Positions 1-8,908 of a stretch of 64,000 bases of DNA are shown piece by piece (positions within the stretch are counted from its first letter, which is position 1; each line of letters starts with the position of its first letter). This DNA comes from Herbaspirillum huttiense (GTDB taxonomy: Bacteria > Pseudomonadota > Gammaproteobacteria > Burkholderiales > Burkholderiaceae_D). The notes beneath the pieces were generated by a model. That model worked only from the letters and a program-made list of their open reading frames with translations. It ran no database searches and had not been told where the DNA came from. The position numbers and the translations under genes were made by a program. The stretch covers positions 3,782,001-3,846,000 of the forward strand of contig NZ_CP037993.1 of NCBI RefSeq assembly GCF_004367745.1. The letters are read 5' to 3'.

Positions 1-1266
1 TGCATCCTGGGTGCCGGAACGCTCCTCTACCCGCGCGGTGATCTTGCCCCCGCCGCTCTGGCGATTGCTGCCCGCCTTGCCGGCAGGTGCATTGGCGACC
101 TGTCCTGCCAGCTTGTTGCGGTAAGCGTTGAAGTCCTGGGCCTGCGCAACGACCATGCCGCGCGCTTCGTCGCGGTCGACGGCGGCAGCCGTGGGCTGGT
201 CGGGGATCGACAGGATCTTGCCCGCCCGCAGACGGTTGATGTTGTTGCCCTGGAATGCGTCCGGATTGGCACGGTACAGCGCAATCAGCATCTGATCCAG
301 CGAGACATTGGGCTGCTGGTTGCGGTTGGCAATGCTCCCCAGCGTATCACCGGGCTTGACGCGATAATCGGCGCTCTTGCCGCCGCTGGCCGCAGCCGGT
401 GCTGTTGCGGGGGCGGCTACGCTGCCGGAGGCGGCAGGACCGGCGGCCGGCGCGGTCGCCATGGCATCCGGGCTGGCCGAAGCCGGGGTATTTTCGGGGG
501 CGGCCTGCTGGCGGCGGATCAGTTCTTCGGCCAGCGGCGAAGGAGCAGGACGCTGCACGATGCTGGTGGCCGGCTCTTCACCGCTGACCGGGATCGCCGC
601 ACTGGCCATCGGCGCAGCAGCCGCGGCAGGCGCAGCAGCCGGTGCAGGCGCTGCGGCGGGTGCAGCCGCAGCAGGTGCCGCCATCGCAGCTGCCGGCGCT
701 TCGGCAGCCGCCGCAGGAGCTGCGGCAGGGGCCGGCGCAGGGGCGGCGGCCGGTGTTGCAGGTGACGCGGCCGCAGCCGCCGTGGCGGCCTGGGCATTGC
801 CCGGTGTCAGCGGCGCGACCTGGGCGTTGCGCGGGGTCTTGCTGTCCGGAGGATCGAGCAGGAAAGTATATTCACGCAACTGCCGCGCTTCACCCGAACC
901 CAGTTCCAGCAACAGGTCGACGAAGGGATCGCTGACCGGCTGGGACGAACTGATGCGGATGACATGACGTCCCTGCCGCTGCTCCAGCACGATGGACAGC
1001 GAACTCAACACCGGGTTGTAGTCCATGTTGGCGCGGCGGAAGGCTTCCGCCGGTGCCAGGCGCGCCGTAAGCTTGCCGGCCTCGTCGGCACCGACGGCGG
1101 TGACCTCGATCTCCGCACGCAGCGGCTGGCCCAGCGACGAGAGCACGGTCAGCTTGCCCAAGGCGGCGGCCTGCGCCCCCAGCGGCAAGGCCATGGCCAG
1201 CGCGATGGCAGCGCTGAGTGTCTTCATCTGGGACAGGGGAAGCTTCTTGTTGGTATGTACAGGCAT
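1..1266 (-). CDS. fimV: FimV-type pilus assembly/peptidoglycan-binding protein, N-terminal part
   Basis: The reading frame is open from an ATG at 1266 to the window edge (422 codons, no stop), so the C-terminus is outside. A second in-frame ATG at 1227 begins a clean signal peptide (MKTLSAAIALAMALPLGAQA). A conserved FimV N-terminal domain follows (LGKLTVLSSLGQPLRAEIEV). Next comes a low-complexity Ala/Pro stretch at about residues 175–290, then a LysM domain from YRVKPGDTL at about residue 299 to LSIPD at about 353. FimV family proteins sit in the inner membrane, bind peptidoglycan through LysM, and support type IV pilus/type II secretion assembly and polar organisation. The position downstream of asd is the usual betaproteobacterial arrangement. 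Either ATG could be the start; 1227 gives the more typical signal peptide. Confidence 0.9.
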   Translation of the reverse strand, partial: MPVHTNKKLPLSQMKTLSAAIALAMALPLGAQAAALGKLTVLSSLGQPLRAEIEVTAVGADEAGKLTARLAPAEAFRRANMDYNPVLSSLSIVLEQRQGRHVIRISSSQPVSDPFVDLLLELGSGEARQLREYTFLLDPPDSKTPRNAQVAPLTPGNAQAATAAAAASPATPAAAPAPAPAAAPAAAAEAPAAAMAAPAAAAPAAAPAPAAAPAAAAAPMASAAIPVSGEEPATSIVQRPAPSPLAEELIRRQQAAPENTPASASPDAMATAPAAGPAASGSVAAPATAPAAASGGKSADYRVKPGDTLGSIANRNQQPNVSLDQMLIALYRANPDAFQGNNINRLRAGKILSIPDQPTAAAVDRDEARGMVVAQAQDFNAYRNKLAGQVANAPAGKAGSNRQSGGGKITARVEERSGTQDA

Positions 1267-1726
1267 GTTTTGTTTGGCTTAGAGAAACGTTCCGCTTCAA
1301 ACCCGTCACGCTGGCGTTCAACCCGGTGCTGGCCTGGGAATGCCGTACCACTCCGTGAATGGGGCAGATGCCGCGCGGCCTGCAACCCGGCCTGCGCCAC
1401 TCCTTGTCCGTGCCGGCTTGCTGTTTTCACGGCTTTTCTTGCAGGCCAGCGGACGGAGCAGATCCATTTCATCAAATCCAGCAGGCGTCCGTCCGGGGCG
1501 CTGCCACATGTTGGCTTTCATGAAATGGATTGGCTTTTCAAATTAACATCAAGAACTTACACCCGCAAGTGTACTTACTTTCTCAAGATGAGAAAAACCC
1601 GCCAGCATCCACTCGCATGGACGCTGGCGGGCTATTGTTGCAGACTGACAACGCGAAAGGCAAGTCCTATTCGCATTGCAGCAACGCAGCGGGTGCAGTG
1701 ACCGGGATGAATCCCGGCCGCCGGCA
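1267..1726. other. asd–fimV intergenic region
   Basis: This 460-base gap holds a minus-strand terminator (1593–1631) and then about 325 bases that must carry the fimV promoter. Just after the asd stop there is a small hairpin, CCGGGA-TGAA-TCCCGG (1702–1717), without a T-run. An 11-base inverted repeat, ATCCATTTCAT (1464–1474) and ATGAAATGGAT (1520–1530), lies in the fimV upstream region. I see no convincing gene on either strand. Confidence 0.5.
1593..1631 (-). terminator. Rho-independent terminator downstream of asd
   Basis: On the minus strand a 13-bp stem (CCCGCCAGC plus a G·U-containing extension) closes an 8-base loop and is followed by TTTTTCTC. It lies about 95 bases past the asd stop and separates asd from fimV. 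Confidence 0.75.
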
Positions 1727-2842
1727 TCACTCCAGGTTGCCCAGGATGATGCGCAGCATGCGGCGCAGCGGTTCGGCCGCGCCCCACAGCAGCTGGTCGC
1801 CGATGACGAAGGCGGAGATGTATTCCGGCCCCTGGTTCAGCTTGCGCACGCGGCCCACGCCGATTTCCAGGCCGCCGGTGATGGACGCCGGGGTCAGTTC
1901 CTTGACCGTGACGGCGCGGTCATTGGGCACCCACTTCACCCACTGGTTGCCGGCACGGATGATGGACTCGATCTCGGCCAGGGGCAGGTCGCGCTTGAGC
2001 TTGATGGTCAGCGCCAGGCTATGGCAGCGCATCGCGCCGATACGCACGCACAGGCCGTCCACCGGGATGATCTGCTCGTTGCCCAGGATCTTGTTGACTT
2101 CAGCCTGGCCCTTCCACTCTTCCTTGGACTGGCCGTTTTCCAGCTGGGCGTCGATCCAGGGGATCAGGCCGCCAGCCAGCGGCGCGCCGAAGAATTCGGT
2201 CGGCACGTCCTCACGGATGGTCTTGGCAACCTTGCGGTCGATGTCCAGGATGGCCGAAGACGGGGTCGCCAGCTCATCGGCCACCGCCGCGTTGATGACG
2301 CCCATGCCCTTCAACAGCTCGCGCATGTGGTTGGCGCCGCCGCCGGAAGCGGCCTGGTAGGTCATAGAACTGACCCACTCGACCAGGCCTTCCTTGAACA
2401 GGCCGCCCACGCCCATCAGCAGGATGGAGTTGGTGCAGTTGCCGCCGATGTAGTTCTTCACACCCTTGGCCAGCGCATCCTTGATGACGTTGTTGTTGAC
2501 CGGATCCAGCACGATCACGGCATCATCCTTCATGCGCAGCGAGGAAGCGGCGTCGATCCAGTAGCCATCCCAGCCAGCCGCGCGCAGCTTGGGGAAGATC
2601 TCATTGGTGTAGTCGCCGCCCTGTGCGGTGATGATGATGTCGCATTTCTTCAGTTCTTCAATGCTGTTGGCGTCTTTCAGGGTCGTTGCCGTTTTGGCAA
2701 ACGACGGCGCCTTGCCGCCCGCATTCGAAGTCGAGAAAAACACCGGTTCGATGTGATCGAAATCACCTTCATCCTGCATGCGTTGCATCAGGACCGAACC
2801 CACCATTCCACGCCAGCCAACCAAACCAACCAGTTTCATCAT
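1727..2842 (-). CDS. asd: Aspartate-semialdehyde dehydrogenase
   Basis: This 371-aa protein is full length for the gamma-proteobacterial-type Asd. It reduces aspartyl-4-phosphate to aspartate semialdehyde with NADPH, the branch point to lysine/diaminopimelate, threonine and methionine. Visible marks are the N-terminal nucleotide loop GWRGMVGS (residues 9–16), the catalytic cysteine in GGNCTNS (C136) and the active-site histidine in MRCHS (H274). The start is a double ATG (2842/2839) behind AGGGAAAG. It lies downstream of leuB on the same strand, with a strong hairpin between them, so it may be transcribed partly apart from the leu genes. Confidence 0.97.
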   Translation of the reverse strand: MMKLVGLVGWRGMVGSVLMQRMQDEGDFDHIEPVFFSTSNAGGKAPSFAKTATTLKDANSIEELKKCDIIITAQGGDYTNEIFPKLRAAGWDGYWIDAASSLRMKDDAVIVLDPVNNNVIKDALAKGVKNYIGGNCTNSILLMGVGGLFKEGLVEWVSSMTYQAASGGGANHMRELLKGMGVINAAVADELATPSSAILDIDRKVAKTIREDVPTEFFGAPLAGGLIPWIDAQLENGQSKEEWKGQAEVNKILGNEQIIPVDGLCVRIGAMRCHSLALTIKLKRDLPLAEIESIIRAGNQWVKWVPNDRAVTVKELTPASITGGLEIGVGRVRKLNQGPEYISAFVIGDQLLWGAAEPLRRMLRIILGNLE

Positions 2843-2917
2843 CTTTCCCTATTTAGAACTTCCATGGTGAACAAATCAGATTGAACCCATTTGCGCCGGA
2901 CCATCCGGCATTTCAAG

Positions 2918-2951
2918 CGCCTGGCCGCACCGGTTGGGGCGCGGCCAGGCG
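2918..2951 (-). repeat. Long hairpin between leuB and asd
   Basis: CGCCTGGCCGC (2918–2928) and GCGGCCAGGCG (2941–2951) form a perfect 11-bp stem with a 12-base loop. There is no T-run on either strand, so it is more likely an mRNA-processing or stability element, or a Rho-assisted attenuator, than a classic terminator. Confidence 0.6.
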
Positions 2952-2960
2952 ACGTTGATC

Positions 2961-4031
2961 TCAGGCGAGGGCCTTGACCACGGCTTCACCCATCTGCTGG
3001 GTGTTGACCTTGGTGCAGCCTTCTTCATAAATATCGGCGGTGCGCAGACCTTGCGCAAGCACTTTCTTCACGGCGTTCTCGATGCGGTCGGCCTGCTCGG
3101 CACGGTTCAAGGAGAAGCGCAGCATCATCGCTGCCGACAGGATGGTCGCCAGCGGATTGGCGATGCCCTTGCCCGCGATGTCCGGGGCCGAGCCGTGTGA
3201 AGGTTCATACAGGCCCTTGTTGTTGGCATCCAGCGAGGCCGAGGGCAGCATGCCGATCGAACCGGTCAGCATGGCGGCGGCGTCCGAGAGGATGTCGCCG
3301 AACATGTTGCCGGTGACGATGACGTCGAAGTTCTTCGGTGCCTTCACCAGCTGCATGGCGGCGTTGTCCACGTACATGTGCGACAGCTCGACGTCCGGGT
3401 ATTCCTTGCCGACTTCGGTGACGATGTCTTTCCAGAACTGGAAGGTTTCCAGCACGTTGGCCTTGTCCACGCTGCACAGGCGCTTGCCGCGCTTGGCGGC
3501 GGCCTGGAAGGCGACGTGGGCGATGCGGCGGATTTCCGGTTCCGAATAGCGCATGGTATCAAAACCTTCACGTGCGCCCTTGAACGGACCGTCCGGCGCT
3601 TCGCGCATGCCGCGCGGCTGGCCGAAATAGATGTCGCCGTTCAGTTCGCGCACGATCAGGATGTCCAGGTTGGCCACCAGCTCGGGCTTCAGGGAAGAAG
3701 CACCGGTCAGTTCCGGATAGCAGATCGCCGGACGGAAGTTGGCGAACAGCTGCAGGTGCTTGCGCAGGCCCAGGATGGCTTGCTCGGGGCGCAGGGCGCG
3801 TTCCAGCTTGTCGTACTTCCAGTCACCCACCGCACCGAAGAGAATCGCATCGGCTTCCTTGGCCAGCTTCAGGGTGCCGTCCGGCAGCGGATGGCCGTGC
3901 GCTTCATAGCCAGCGCCGCCGACGGGGGCGGTTTCCATCTCGAACTTCTCGTCCAGGGCATTGAGCACGCGGACGGCTTCGTCGACGATCTCGGGACCGA
4001 TGCCGTCACCCGGCAGGATAGCAATCTTCAT
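2961..4031 (-). CDS. leuB: 3-isopropylmalate dehydrogenase
   Basis: This 356-aa protein has the normal family length. It oxidises and decarboxylates 3-isopropylmalate to 2-ketoisocaproate with NAD+ in leucine synthesis. The N-terminal [11 protein letters not shown] motif, the substrate-binding arginines around [13 protein letters not shown], and the metal/NAD region [12 protein letters not shown] followed by [14 protein letters not shown] are all intact. It lies downstream of leuD in the leuC–leuD–leuB series and is followed by asd. A tartrate-dehydrogenase-like homologue of the same superfamily is at 53.8 kb; this copy has the LeuB-specific features and operon position. Confidence 0.97.
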   Translation of the reverse strand: MKIAILPGDGIGPEIVDEAVRVLNALDEKFEMETAPVGGAGYEAHGHPLPDGTLKLAKEADAILFGAVGDWKYDKLERALRPEQAILGLRKHLQLFANFRPAICYPELTGASSLKPELVANLDILIVRELNGDIYFGQPRGMREAPDGPFKGAREGFDTMRYSEPEIRRIAHVAFQAAAKRGKRLCSVDKANVLETFQFWKDIVTEVGKEYPDVELSHMYVDNAAMQLVKAPKNFDVIVTGNMFGDILSDAAAMLTGSIGMLPSASLDANNKGLYEPSHGSAPDIAGKGIANPLATILSAAMMLRFSLNRAEQADRIENAVKKVLAQGLRTADIYEEGCTKVNTQQMGEAVVKALA

Positions 4032-4100
4032 GGTTTCTCTTTCTCAGTGTTTCCAGCAGTGCTGGAAGACGTTCTTGGAATAAGTAACGACAGTAACGAC

Positions 4101-4124
4101 AAGGGCGGCCATCTGACCGCCCTT
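4101..4124 (-). repeat. Intra-operon hairpin between leuD and leuB
   Basis: AAGGGCGG and CCGCCCTT pair around an 8-base loop in the 116-base leuD–leuB gap. No T-run follows on the minus strand. A short direct repeat, AGTAACGAC AGTAACGAC, sits beside it at 4083–4100. It is probably an mRNA stability element. Confidence 0.5.
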
Positions 4125-4147
4125 TGCTGTTGTCTCGACGATCCTCT

Positions 4148-4795
4148 TCAGATCGTGTTGCTCAGCCAGGGCTGTTCGTGCAGGTGTTTCTCTTCGTAGG
4201 CACGAATGGTGTCGGCTTTGCGTAGGGTCAGGCCAATGTCATCGAAACCGTTCAGCAGGCAGTACTTGCGGAATTCGCTGATGTCGAACGGATAGACTTC
4301 GCTGCCATTGGTGGTGCTGACGACCTGTTTTTCCAGGTCGATGACCAGGCGGTAACCCGGGAAGGCCTTGACTTCATTGAACAGGTGATCGACCTGTTGT
4401 TCGGTCAGGACGATGGGCAGCAGGCCGTTCTTGTAGCAGTTGTTGAAGAAGATGTCGGCGAAGCTGGGCGCGATCACGGCGCGGAAGCCGTACTGGTCCA
4501 GCGCCCAGGGCGCATGTTCACGCGAGGAGCCGCAGCCGAAGTTCTTGCGCGACAGCAGGATGGACGAACCCTGATAACGCTCCTGGTTGAGCACGAAATC
4601 GGGATTGAGCGGACGCTTGCTGTTGTCCATGCCCGGCTCGCCATGGTCCAGGTAACGCCATTCGTCGAACAGGTTGGGGCCGAAGCCGCTGCGCTTGATC
4701 GACTTCAGGAATTGCTTGGGGATGATCGCATCGGTATCGACGTTGGCGCGATCCAGCGGCGCTACCAGTCCTTCATGCACGATAAATTTATTCAT
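4148..4795 (-). CDS. leuD: 3-isopropylmalate dehydratase small subunit
   Basis: The protein has 215 aa from the ATG at 4795 ([10 protein letters not shown]…), the usual length for LeuD. It pairs with LeuC to isomerise 2-isopropylmalate to 3-isopropylmalate. The swivel-domain signature is present: [17 protein letters not shown], then [13 protein letters not shown] and [15 protein letters not shown]. An open extension upstream to 4999 has no LeuD similarity and is rejected. The start is preceded by GAGGTCAAGCTC. It is the third gene of the leu series, after the small entericidin-type lipoprotein gene. Confidence 0.96.
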   Translation of the reverse strand: MNKFIVHEGLVAPLDRANVDTDAIIPKQFLKSIKRSGFGPNLFDEWRYLDHGEPGMDNSKRPLNPDFVLNQERYQGSSILLSRKNFGCGSSREHAPWALDQYGFRAVIAPSFADIFFNNCYKNGLLPIVLTEQQVDHLFNEVKAFPGYRLVIDLEKQVVSTTNGSEVYPFDISEFRKYCLLNGFDDIGLTLRKADTIRAYEEKHLHEQPWLSNTI

Positions 4796-4923
4796 GAGCT
4801 TGACCTCGGGTCGGCGGGGCGATTGCTGATTGCTCTGCCCTGCCCTTCCTGTTTCCTGTTCAAAAACTGAAGCTGCGGCACGCTGGCCGCAGCCTTGCAC
4901 TGTCTGATCCTGCGTTTTTCTGC

Positions 4924-5055
4924 TTATTTCTTGCTGGCGTCCTGCATCTTCTCGCCGACCTTTTCGACATCCTTGCCGAATCCGTTGACGGTATTGCAAC
5001 CAGCCAGCGCCCCCAGGGCGACGGCCAGCAGAACCAGAGCGGAGATTTTTTTCAT
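4924..5055 (-). CDS. Entericidin A/B-family small lipoprotein
   Basis: This is a 43-aa gene lying between leuC and leuD. The translation begins [20 protein letters not shown], a type II signal peptide with lipobox LAGC, and the mature part starts [15 protein letters not shown] and ends MQDASKK. That is the entericidin pattern: a short amphipathic, Lys/Gly-rich lipopeptide anchored in the envelope. Entericidins are linked to stationary-phase or bacteriolytic balance in E. coli; the role here is unknown. It is 36 bases downstream of leuC and 128 bases upstream of leuD on the same strand, so it is probably co-transcribed with the leucine genes. Confidence 0.88.
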   Translation of the reverse strand: MKKISALVLLAVALGALAGCNTVNGFGKDVEKVGEKMQDASKK

Positions 5056-5091
5056 GGTTGTATTCTCTCGAAAAGATTCACAAGCCCGTGC

Positions 5092-6492
5092 TTACAGAGA
5101 GCGCACGTCCACGAAGTGACCGGCAATGCCAGCCGCCGCGGCCATGGCCGGGCTCACCAGGTGAGTACGGCCACCGGCGCCCTGGCGGCCTTCGAAATTG
5201 CGGTTCGAGGTCGAGGCGCAGCGCTCGCCCGGTTCCAGGCGGTCGGCATTCATGGCCAGGCACATGGAGCAGCCCGGTTCACGCCATTCGAAGCCGGCAT
5301 CGCGGAAGATCTTGTCCAGGCCTTCACGTTCTGCCTGTTCCTTCACCAGGCCCGAACCCGGCACCACCATCGCCAGCTTGACGTTGGAGGCGCGGAACTT
5401 GCCACGCACCACCTTGGCGGCTTCGCGCAAGTCTTCGATGCGGGAATTGGTACAGGAACCGATGAAGACCTTGTCGATGCGGATGTCTTCAATGGGGGTG
5501 TTGGGCTTGAGGGCCATGTAGGCCAAGGCCTTTTCCATGCCATCGCGCTTGGTCGGGTCCTTTTCCTTGTCGGGATCGGGAACGCGGGCGTCGACCGCCA
5601 CCACCATCTCGGGCGAGGTGCCCCATGTGACTTGCGGCTTGATCTCGGCGGCGTTCAGGGTCACGACCAGATCGAACTTGGCCCCCTGGTCCGAATGCAG
5701 GGTGCGCCAGTACGACACGGCGCGCTCCCAGTGCGGACCGGAGGGCGAGAAGGGACGGCCCTTCAGGTATTCCAGGGTGGTGTCGTCGAAGGCCACCATG
5801 CCGGCACGGGCACCCGCTTCGATGGCCATGTTGCAGACCGTCATGCGGCCTTCCATGGACAGCGAACGGATGGTCGACCCGGCGAATTCGATGGCGTAGC
5901 CGGTACCGCCTGCGGTACCGATCTTGCCGATCACGGCCAGCACGATGTCCTTGGCGGTGACGCCGGCCGGCAGCGCGCCGTCGACCTGCACCAGCATGGC
6001 CTTGGACTTGCGCGCCAGCAAAGTCTGCGTGGCCAGCACGTGTTCGACTTCGGAGGTGCCGATACCATGGGCCAGCGCGGCGAACGCGCCGTGGGTGGAG
6101 GTGTGCGAGTCGCCGCAGACCACCGTCATGCCCGGCAGCGTGGCACCTTGCTCAGGGCCGATCACGTGCACGATGCCTTGACGCTTGTCGTTCATGCCGA
6201 AGTACGTCAGGCTGAATTCTTTTGCATTGCCATCCAGCGTTTCGACCTGCAGGCGCGAGATCGGGTCGGCGATGCCTTGGGCGCGGTCAGTGGTGGGGAC
6301 GTTGTGGTCCGCCACCATCAGGTTGGCCGAGTTCCGCCAGGGTTGGCGACCGGCTAGCTTGAGGCCTTCGAAGGCTTGCGGGCTGGTCACTTCATGGAGC
6401 AGGTGGCGGTCGATATACAGGATGGCGGTACCGTCATCTTCCGTATGAACGACGTGCGACTCCCAGAGTTTGTCGTAAAGCGTCTTGAGCAT
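5092..6492 (-). CDS. leuC: 3-isopropylmalate dehydratase large subunit
   Basis: The protein has 466 aa from the ATG at 6492 ([15 protein letters not shown]), a standard LeuC length. The long upstream extension of the frame is not LeuC-like. The three 4Fe-4S ligand cysteines are visible in [13 protein letters not shown] (about C347) and in CSMCLAMN (about C407/C410). The aconitase-type motif [24 protein letters not shown] is intact but is cited here only in part: the core is [11 protein letters not shown]. It is the first gene of the leu cluster. The 230 bases upstream must hold the promoter; a possible minus-strand -10 (CATAAT) lies at 6549–6554 with no good -35. Confidence 0.96.
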   Translation of the reverse strand: MLKTLYDKLWESHVVHTEDDGTAILYIDRHLLHEVTSPQAFEGLKLAGRQPWRNSANLMVADHNVPTTDRAQGIADPISRLQVETLDGNAKEFSLTYFGMNDKRQGIVHVIGPEQGATLPGMTVVCGDSHTSTHGAFAALAHGIGTSEVEHVLATQTLLARKSKAMLVQVDGALPAGVTAKDIVLAVIGKIGTAGGTGYAIEFAGSTIRSLSMEGRMTVCNMAIEAGARAGMVAFDDTTLEYLKGRPFSPSGPHWERAVSYWRTLHSDQGAKFDLVVTLNAAEIKPQVTWGTSPEMVVAVDARVPDPDKEKDPTKRDGMEKALAYMALKPNTPIEDIRIDKVFIGSCTNSRIEDLREAAKVVRGKFRASNVKLAMVVPGSGLVKEQAEREGLDKIFRDAGFEWREPGCSMCLAMNADRLEPGERCASTSNRNFEGRQGAGGRTHLVSPAMAAAAGIAGHFVDVRSL

Positions 6493-6660
6493 GTTGCGGT
6501 CCGGCGGAAACGAGAAAGGGATGCTGAACGGGAAAAATAGCGTTTGATTATGCCATAAAGCGAGAGGTCTGACCTCCCTGCCGTGTTTTCCGCCGCGTCG
6601 CAGCAACAGGGAATAATGCTGCAAGGCAGCAGAAAAAGCGCAGAACTTGCGGCGGACATG

Positions 6661-6701
6661 AAAAAACCGGCATTTCTTCCGTGCAGGAAGCAATGCCGGT
6701 T
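6661..6701 (-). terminator. Terminator of the M48 protease gene
   Basis: AACCGGCATT (6665–6674) pairs with AATGCCGGTT (6692–6701), extended inside by CTTCC/GGAAG around a 5-base loop. On the minus strand it runs into TTTTTT. It lies 25 bases beyond the stop of the protease gene and insulates leuC from it. Confidence 0.88.
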
Positions 6702-6725
6702 CGGTCTTTCCCGAAAACGCCGGGA

Positions 6726-7547
6726 TCAGCGCTTGCGGGTCTGCTGGTACAGCGGTTCCACGCGCTGGGCGTAGACCGTCAGGTCGGCGATGCGCTCGCT
6801 GCTGGAGGGGTGGGTGGACATGAACTTCATCGGCTCATCGCCGCCCAGACTGGCCATCTTCTGCCACAGCGTGACGGCGGCCTTGGGATCATAGCCGCCG
6901 CGCGCAGCCAGTTCCACGCCGATGCGATCGGCTTCGGTTTCGTTGGCGCGCGAATTGGGCAAGCCCATCAGGCCCATGTACAGGTATTGGCCGCCCTGCT
7001 TGCCGACATCGCCCAGGCCCAACAGCGCGGCACCGATGGAAATGGCGGAATTGGCCACCACCTGCTGCGAAGCGCGCTCGCGGGCGTGCTCGCGCAGGGC
7101 GTGGGCGATCTCGTGGCCCATCACGGCCGCCAATTCATCATCGGTGATCTTGAGCTTGTCGATCAGGCCGGTATAGACCGCGATCTTGCCGCCCGGCATG
7201 CACCAGGCATTGGTCTCATCCGAGGTCAGCACGTTGACTTCCCAGTTCCACTTCAGCGCATCCGGACGGAATACGCCGGTCTGCGGAATCAGGCGGTTGG
7301 CGATGGTGCGCACGCGCTGCGCCTGGGCGGCATTGCGGTTGAGCAGGCCCTTGCTCTTGGCTTCGGCCAGTACCTGGGCGTATTCCTTGGCCGAGGAGGC
7401 TTCCATCTCGGCCGAGGACACCAGCATCTGCTGCTTGCGATCGATGCCGACGGCACCGCCCTGCGTGGTTTGTACGGTTTCGCAAGCCACCAGCCCCACC
7501 AGGGCTGCAGCCAGCAGACTGTTCTTGATGATAGGTTTGAGCACCAT
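6726..7547 (-). CDS. M48-family zinc metalloprotease, outer-membrane lipoprotein type
   Basis: The protein has 273 aa from the ATG at 7547, which has GGAGG six bases upstream (the SD lies inside a competing upstream ATG at 7559). A type II signal peptide ends at lipobox LVAC (C22). The zinc site is HEIAH (H145, E146, H149) with the third ligand in NETEADRIG (about E205). This is the LoiP/YcaL/BepA-like class of periplasmic quality-control proteases that degrade misfolded outer-membrane proteins. The length fits single-domain members without TPRs. It is a stand-alone unit between two terminators. Confidence 0.92.
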   Translation of the reverse strand: MVLKPIIKNSLLAAALVGLVACETVQTTQGGAVGIDRKQQMLVSSAEMEASSAKEYAQVLAEAKSKGLLNRNAAQAQRVRTIANRLIPQTGVFRPDALKWNWEVNVLTSDETNAWCMPGGKIAVYTGLIDKLKITDDELAAVMGHEIAHALREHARERASQQVVANSAISIGAALLGLGDVGKQGGQYLYMGLMGLPNSRANETEADRIGVELAARGGYDPKAAVTLWQKMASLGGDEPMKFMSTHPSSSERIADLTVYAQRVEPLYQQTRKR

Positions 7548-7664
7548 GCCCGCCTCCATTGAGTAATTGATATTGATCTCGGGTCCCGGTCTGCTGGCGT
7601 GCGTGTTGCCGTCAGTCAGCCGTGAGCCGCTTCGACCCGGCTCTTTGCAAATTGTTTCAGACAA

Positions 7665-7700
7665 GAAAAAACCGGCGACCGCATGTGCGATGGCCGGCTT
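7665..7700 (-). terminator. Terminator of aroC
   Basis: GCCGGC…GCCGGT arms enclose an inner CGCA/TGCG pair. On the minus strand the structure ends in a run of seven T residues. It lies 23 bases after the aroC stop. Confidence 0.8.
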
Positions 7701-7722
7701 CCTGGCAGGACTTTCCGGCCGC

Positions 7723-8811
7723 TCAGCGCAGGGCCGGCGTCTCAACCTTCACATCGCCGCATTGTGCGCGATGACGCAGGGCGTGATCCATCAGCACAAG
7801 GGCCAGCATGGCTTCGGCAATGGGAGTCGCGCGAATGCCCACGCAGGGATCGTGGCGGCCGAAGGTTTCCACCGAGATTGGCTCGCCGTTCTTGTCGATG
7901 GACGGGCGCGGCGTGCGGATGCTGGAGGTCGGCTTGATGGCAATCGAGGCCGTGATGTCCTGCCCGGTCGAGATGCCGCCCAGGATGCCGCCGGCGTTGT
8001 TGCCGACGAAACCTTCCGGGGTCAGCGCATCGCCGTGCTCGGAACCCTTCTGCGCCACCGCAGCGAAACCTGCACCAATCTCCACCCCCTTGACGGCATT
8101 GATGCCCATGAGCGCGTAGGCGATCTCGGCATCGAGCTTGTCATACAGTGGTTCGCCCAAACCCACCGGCACGTTCTGCGCCACCACGTCGATGCGCGCG
8201 CCGATGGAATCGCCCTCCTTGCGCAGGCCATCCATGTAGTCTTCCAGGCGTTCGATGATGCTGGCGTTGGCGGCGAAGAAGGGGTTGTTGGGCACGTGCT
8301 CCCAGGATTCGAAGGGAATCGCGATATCGCCCAGCTGGCTCATGCAGCCCTTGAAGGTGGTGCCGTATTTCTCGAACAGCCACTTCTTGGCGATGGCCGC
8401 CGCGCCCACCACCGGGGCGGTCAGGCGCGCCGAAGAACGGCCGCCGCCGCGCGGATCGCGGATGCCGTACTTGTGCCAGTAGGTGTAGTCGGCATGGCCG
8501 GGGCGGAAGGTATCGAGGATGTTGCCGTAATCCTTGCTGCGCTGGTCCTGGTTGCGGATCAAGAGCGCAATCGGCGTGCCGGTGGTCTTGCCTTCGTAGA
8601 CGCCGGAGAGGATCTCCACCGTATCCGGCTCCTGGCGCTGGGTCACGTGGCGCGAGGTGCCGGGACGGCGGCGGTCCAGTTCGGGCTGGATGTCGGCTTC
8701 GGACAGCGTCATGCCCGGGGGGCAGCCATCGATCACGCAGCCGATGGCCGGGCCGTGGGATTCGCCGAAGGTGGTGACGGTGAAGAGCGTGCCGAAGGTA
8801 TTGCCGGACAT
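7723..8811 (-). CDS. aroC: Chorismate synthase
   Basis: This 362-aa protein makes chorismate from 5-enolpyruvylshikimate-3-phosphate using reduced FMN, the last common step of aromatic amino acid and folate precursors. The N-terminal signature [18 protein letters not shown] is present. So are the [17 protein letters not shown] region, the [11 protein letters not shown] loop and the C-terminal [17 protein letters not shown] segment. Length and start are standard. It is transcribed alone between the LplT/PlsC gene upstream and the terminator downstream. Confidence 0.97.
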   Translation of the reverse strand: MSGNTFGTLFTVTTFGESHGPAIGCVIDGCPPGMTLSEADIQPELDRRRPGTSRHVTQRQEPDTVEILSGVYEGKTTGTPIALLIRNQDQRSKDYGNILDTFRPGHADYTYWHKYGIRDPRGGGRSSARLTAPVVGAAAIAKKWLFEKYGTTFKGCMSQLGDIAIPFESWEHVPNNPFFAANASIIERLEDYMDGLRKEGDSIGARIDVVAQNVPVGLGEPLYDKLDAEIAYALMGINAVKGVEIGAGFAAVAQKGSEHGDALTPEGFVGNNAGGILGGISTGQDITASIAIKPTSSIRTPRPSIDKNGEPISVETFGRHDPCVGIRATPIAEAMLALVLMDHALRHRAQCGDVKVETPALR

Positions 8812-8908
8812 GATGGAATTCGCGCAAAAATAGGGGAAGCCGCGATTCTACCAGCCTCGGCCGATGCCGACGAGCCGCGCCAGGCCGCAGGCTCCCCCTC
8901 AGGCAGGT

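Noticed and set aside
590..790. GC-rich near-repeats (GCAGCAGCCG, GCAGGTGCC) suggesting a repeat array or CRISPR
   Set aside because: They encode the Ala/Pro low-complexity linker of FimV. Units are irregular and there are no spacers.
6493..6660. Leucine leader peptide/attenuator before leuC
   Set aside because: No short frame with a run of Leu codons was found; only a weak GAGGT/ACCTC hairpin is present near 6561–6575.
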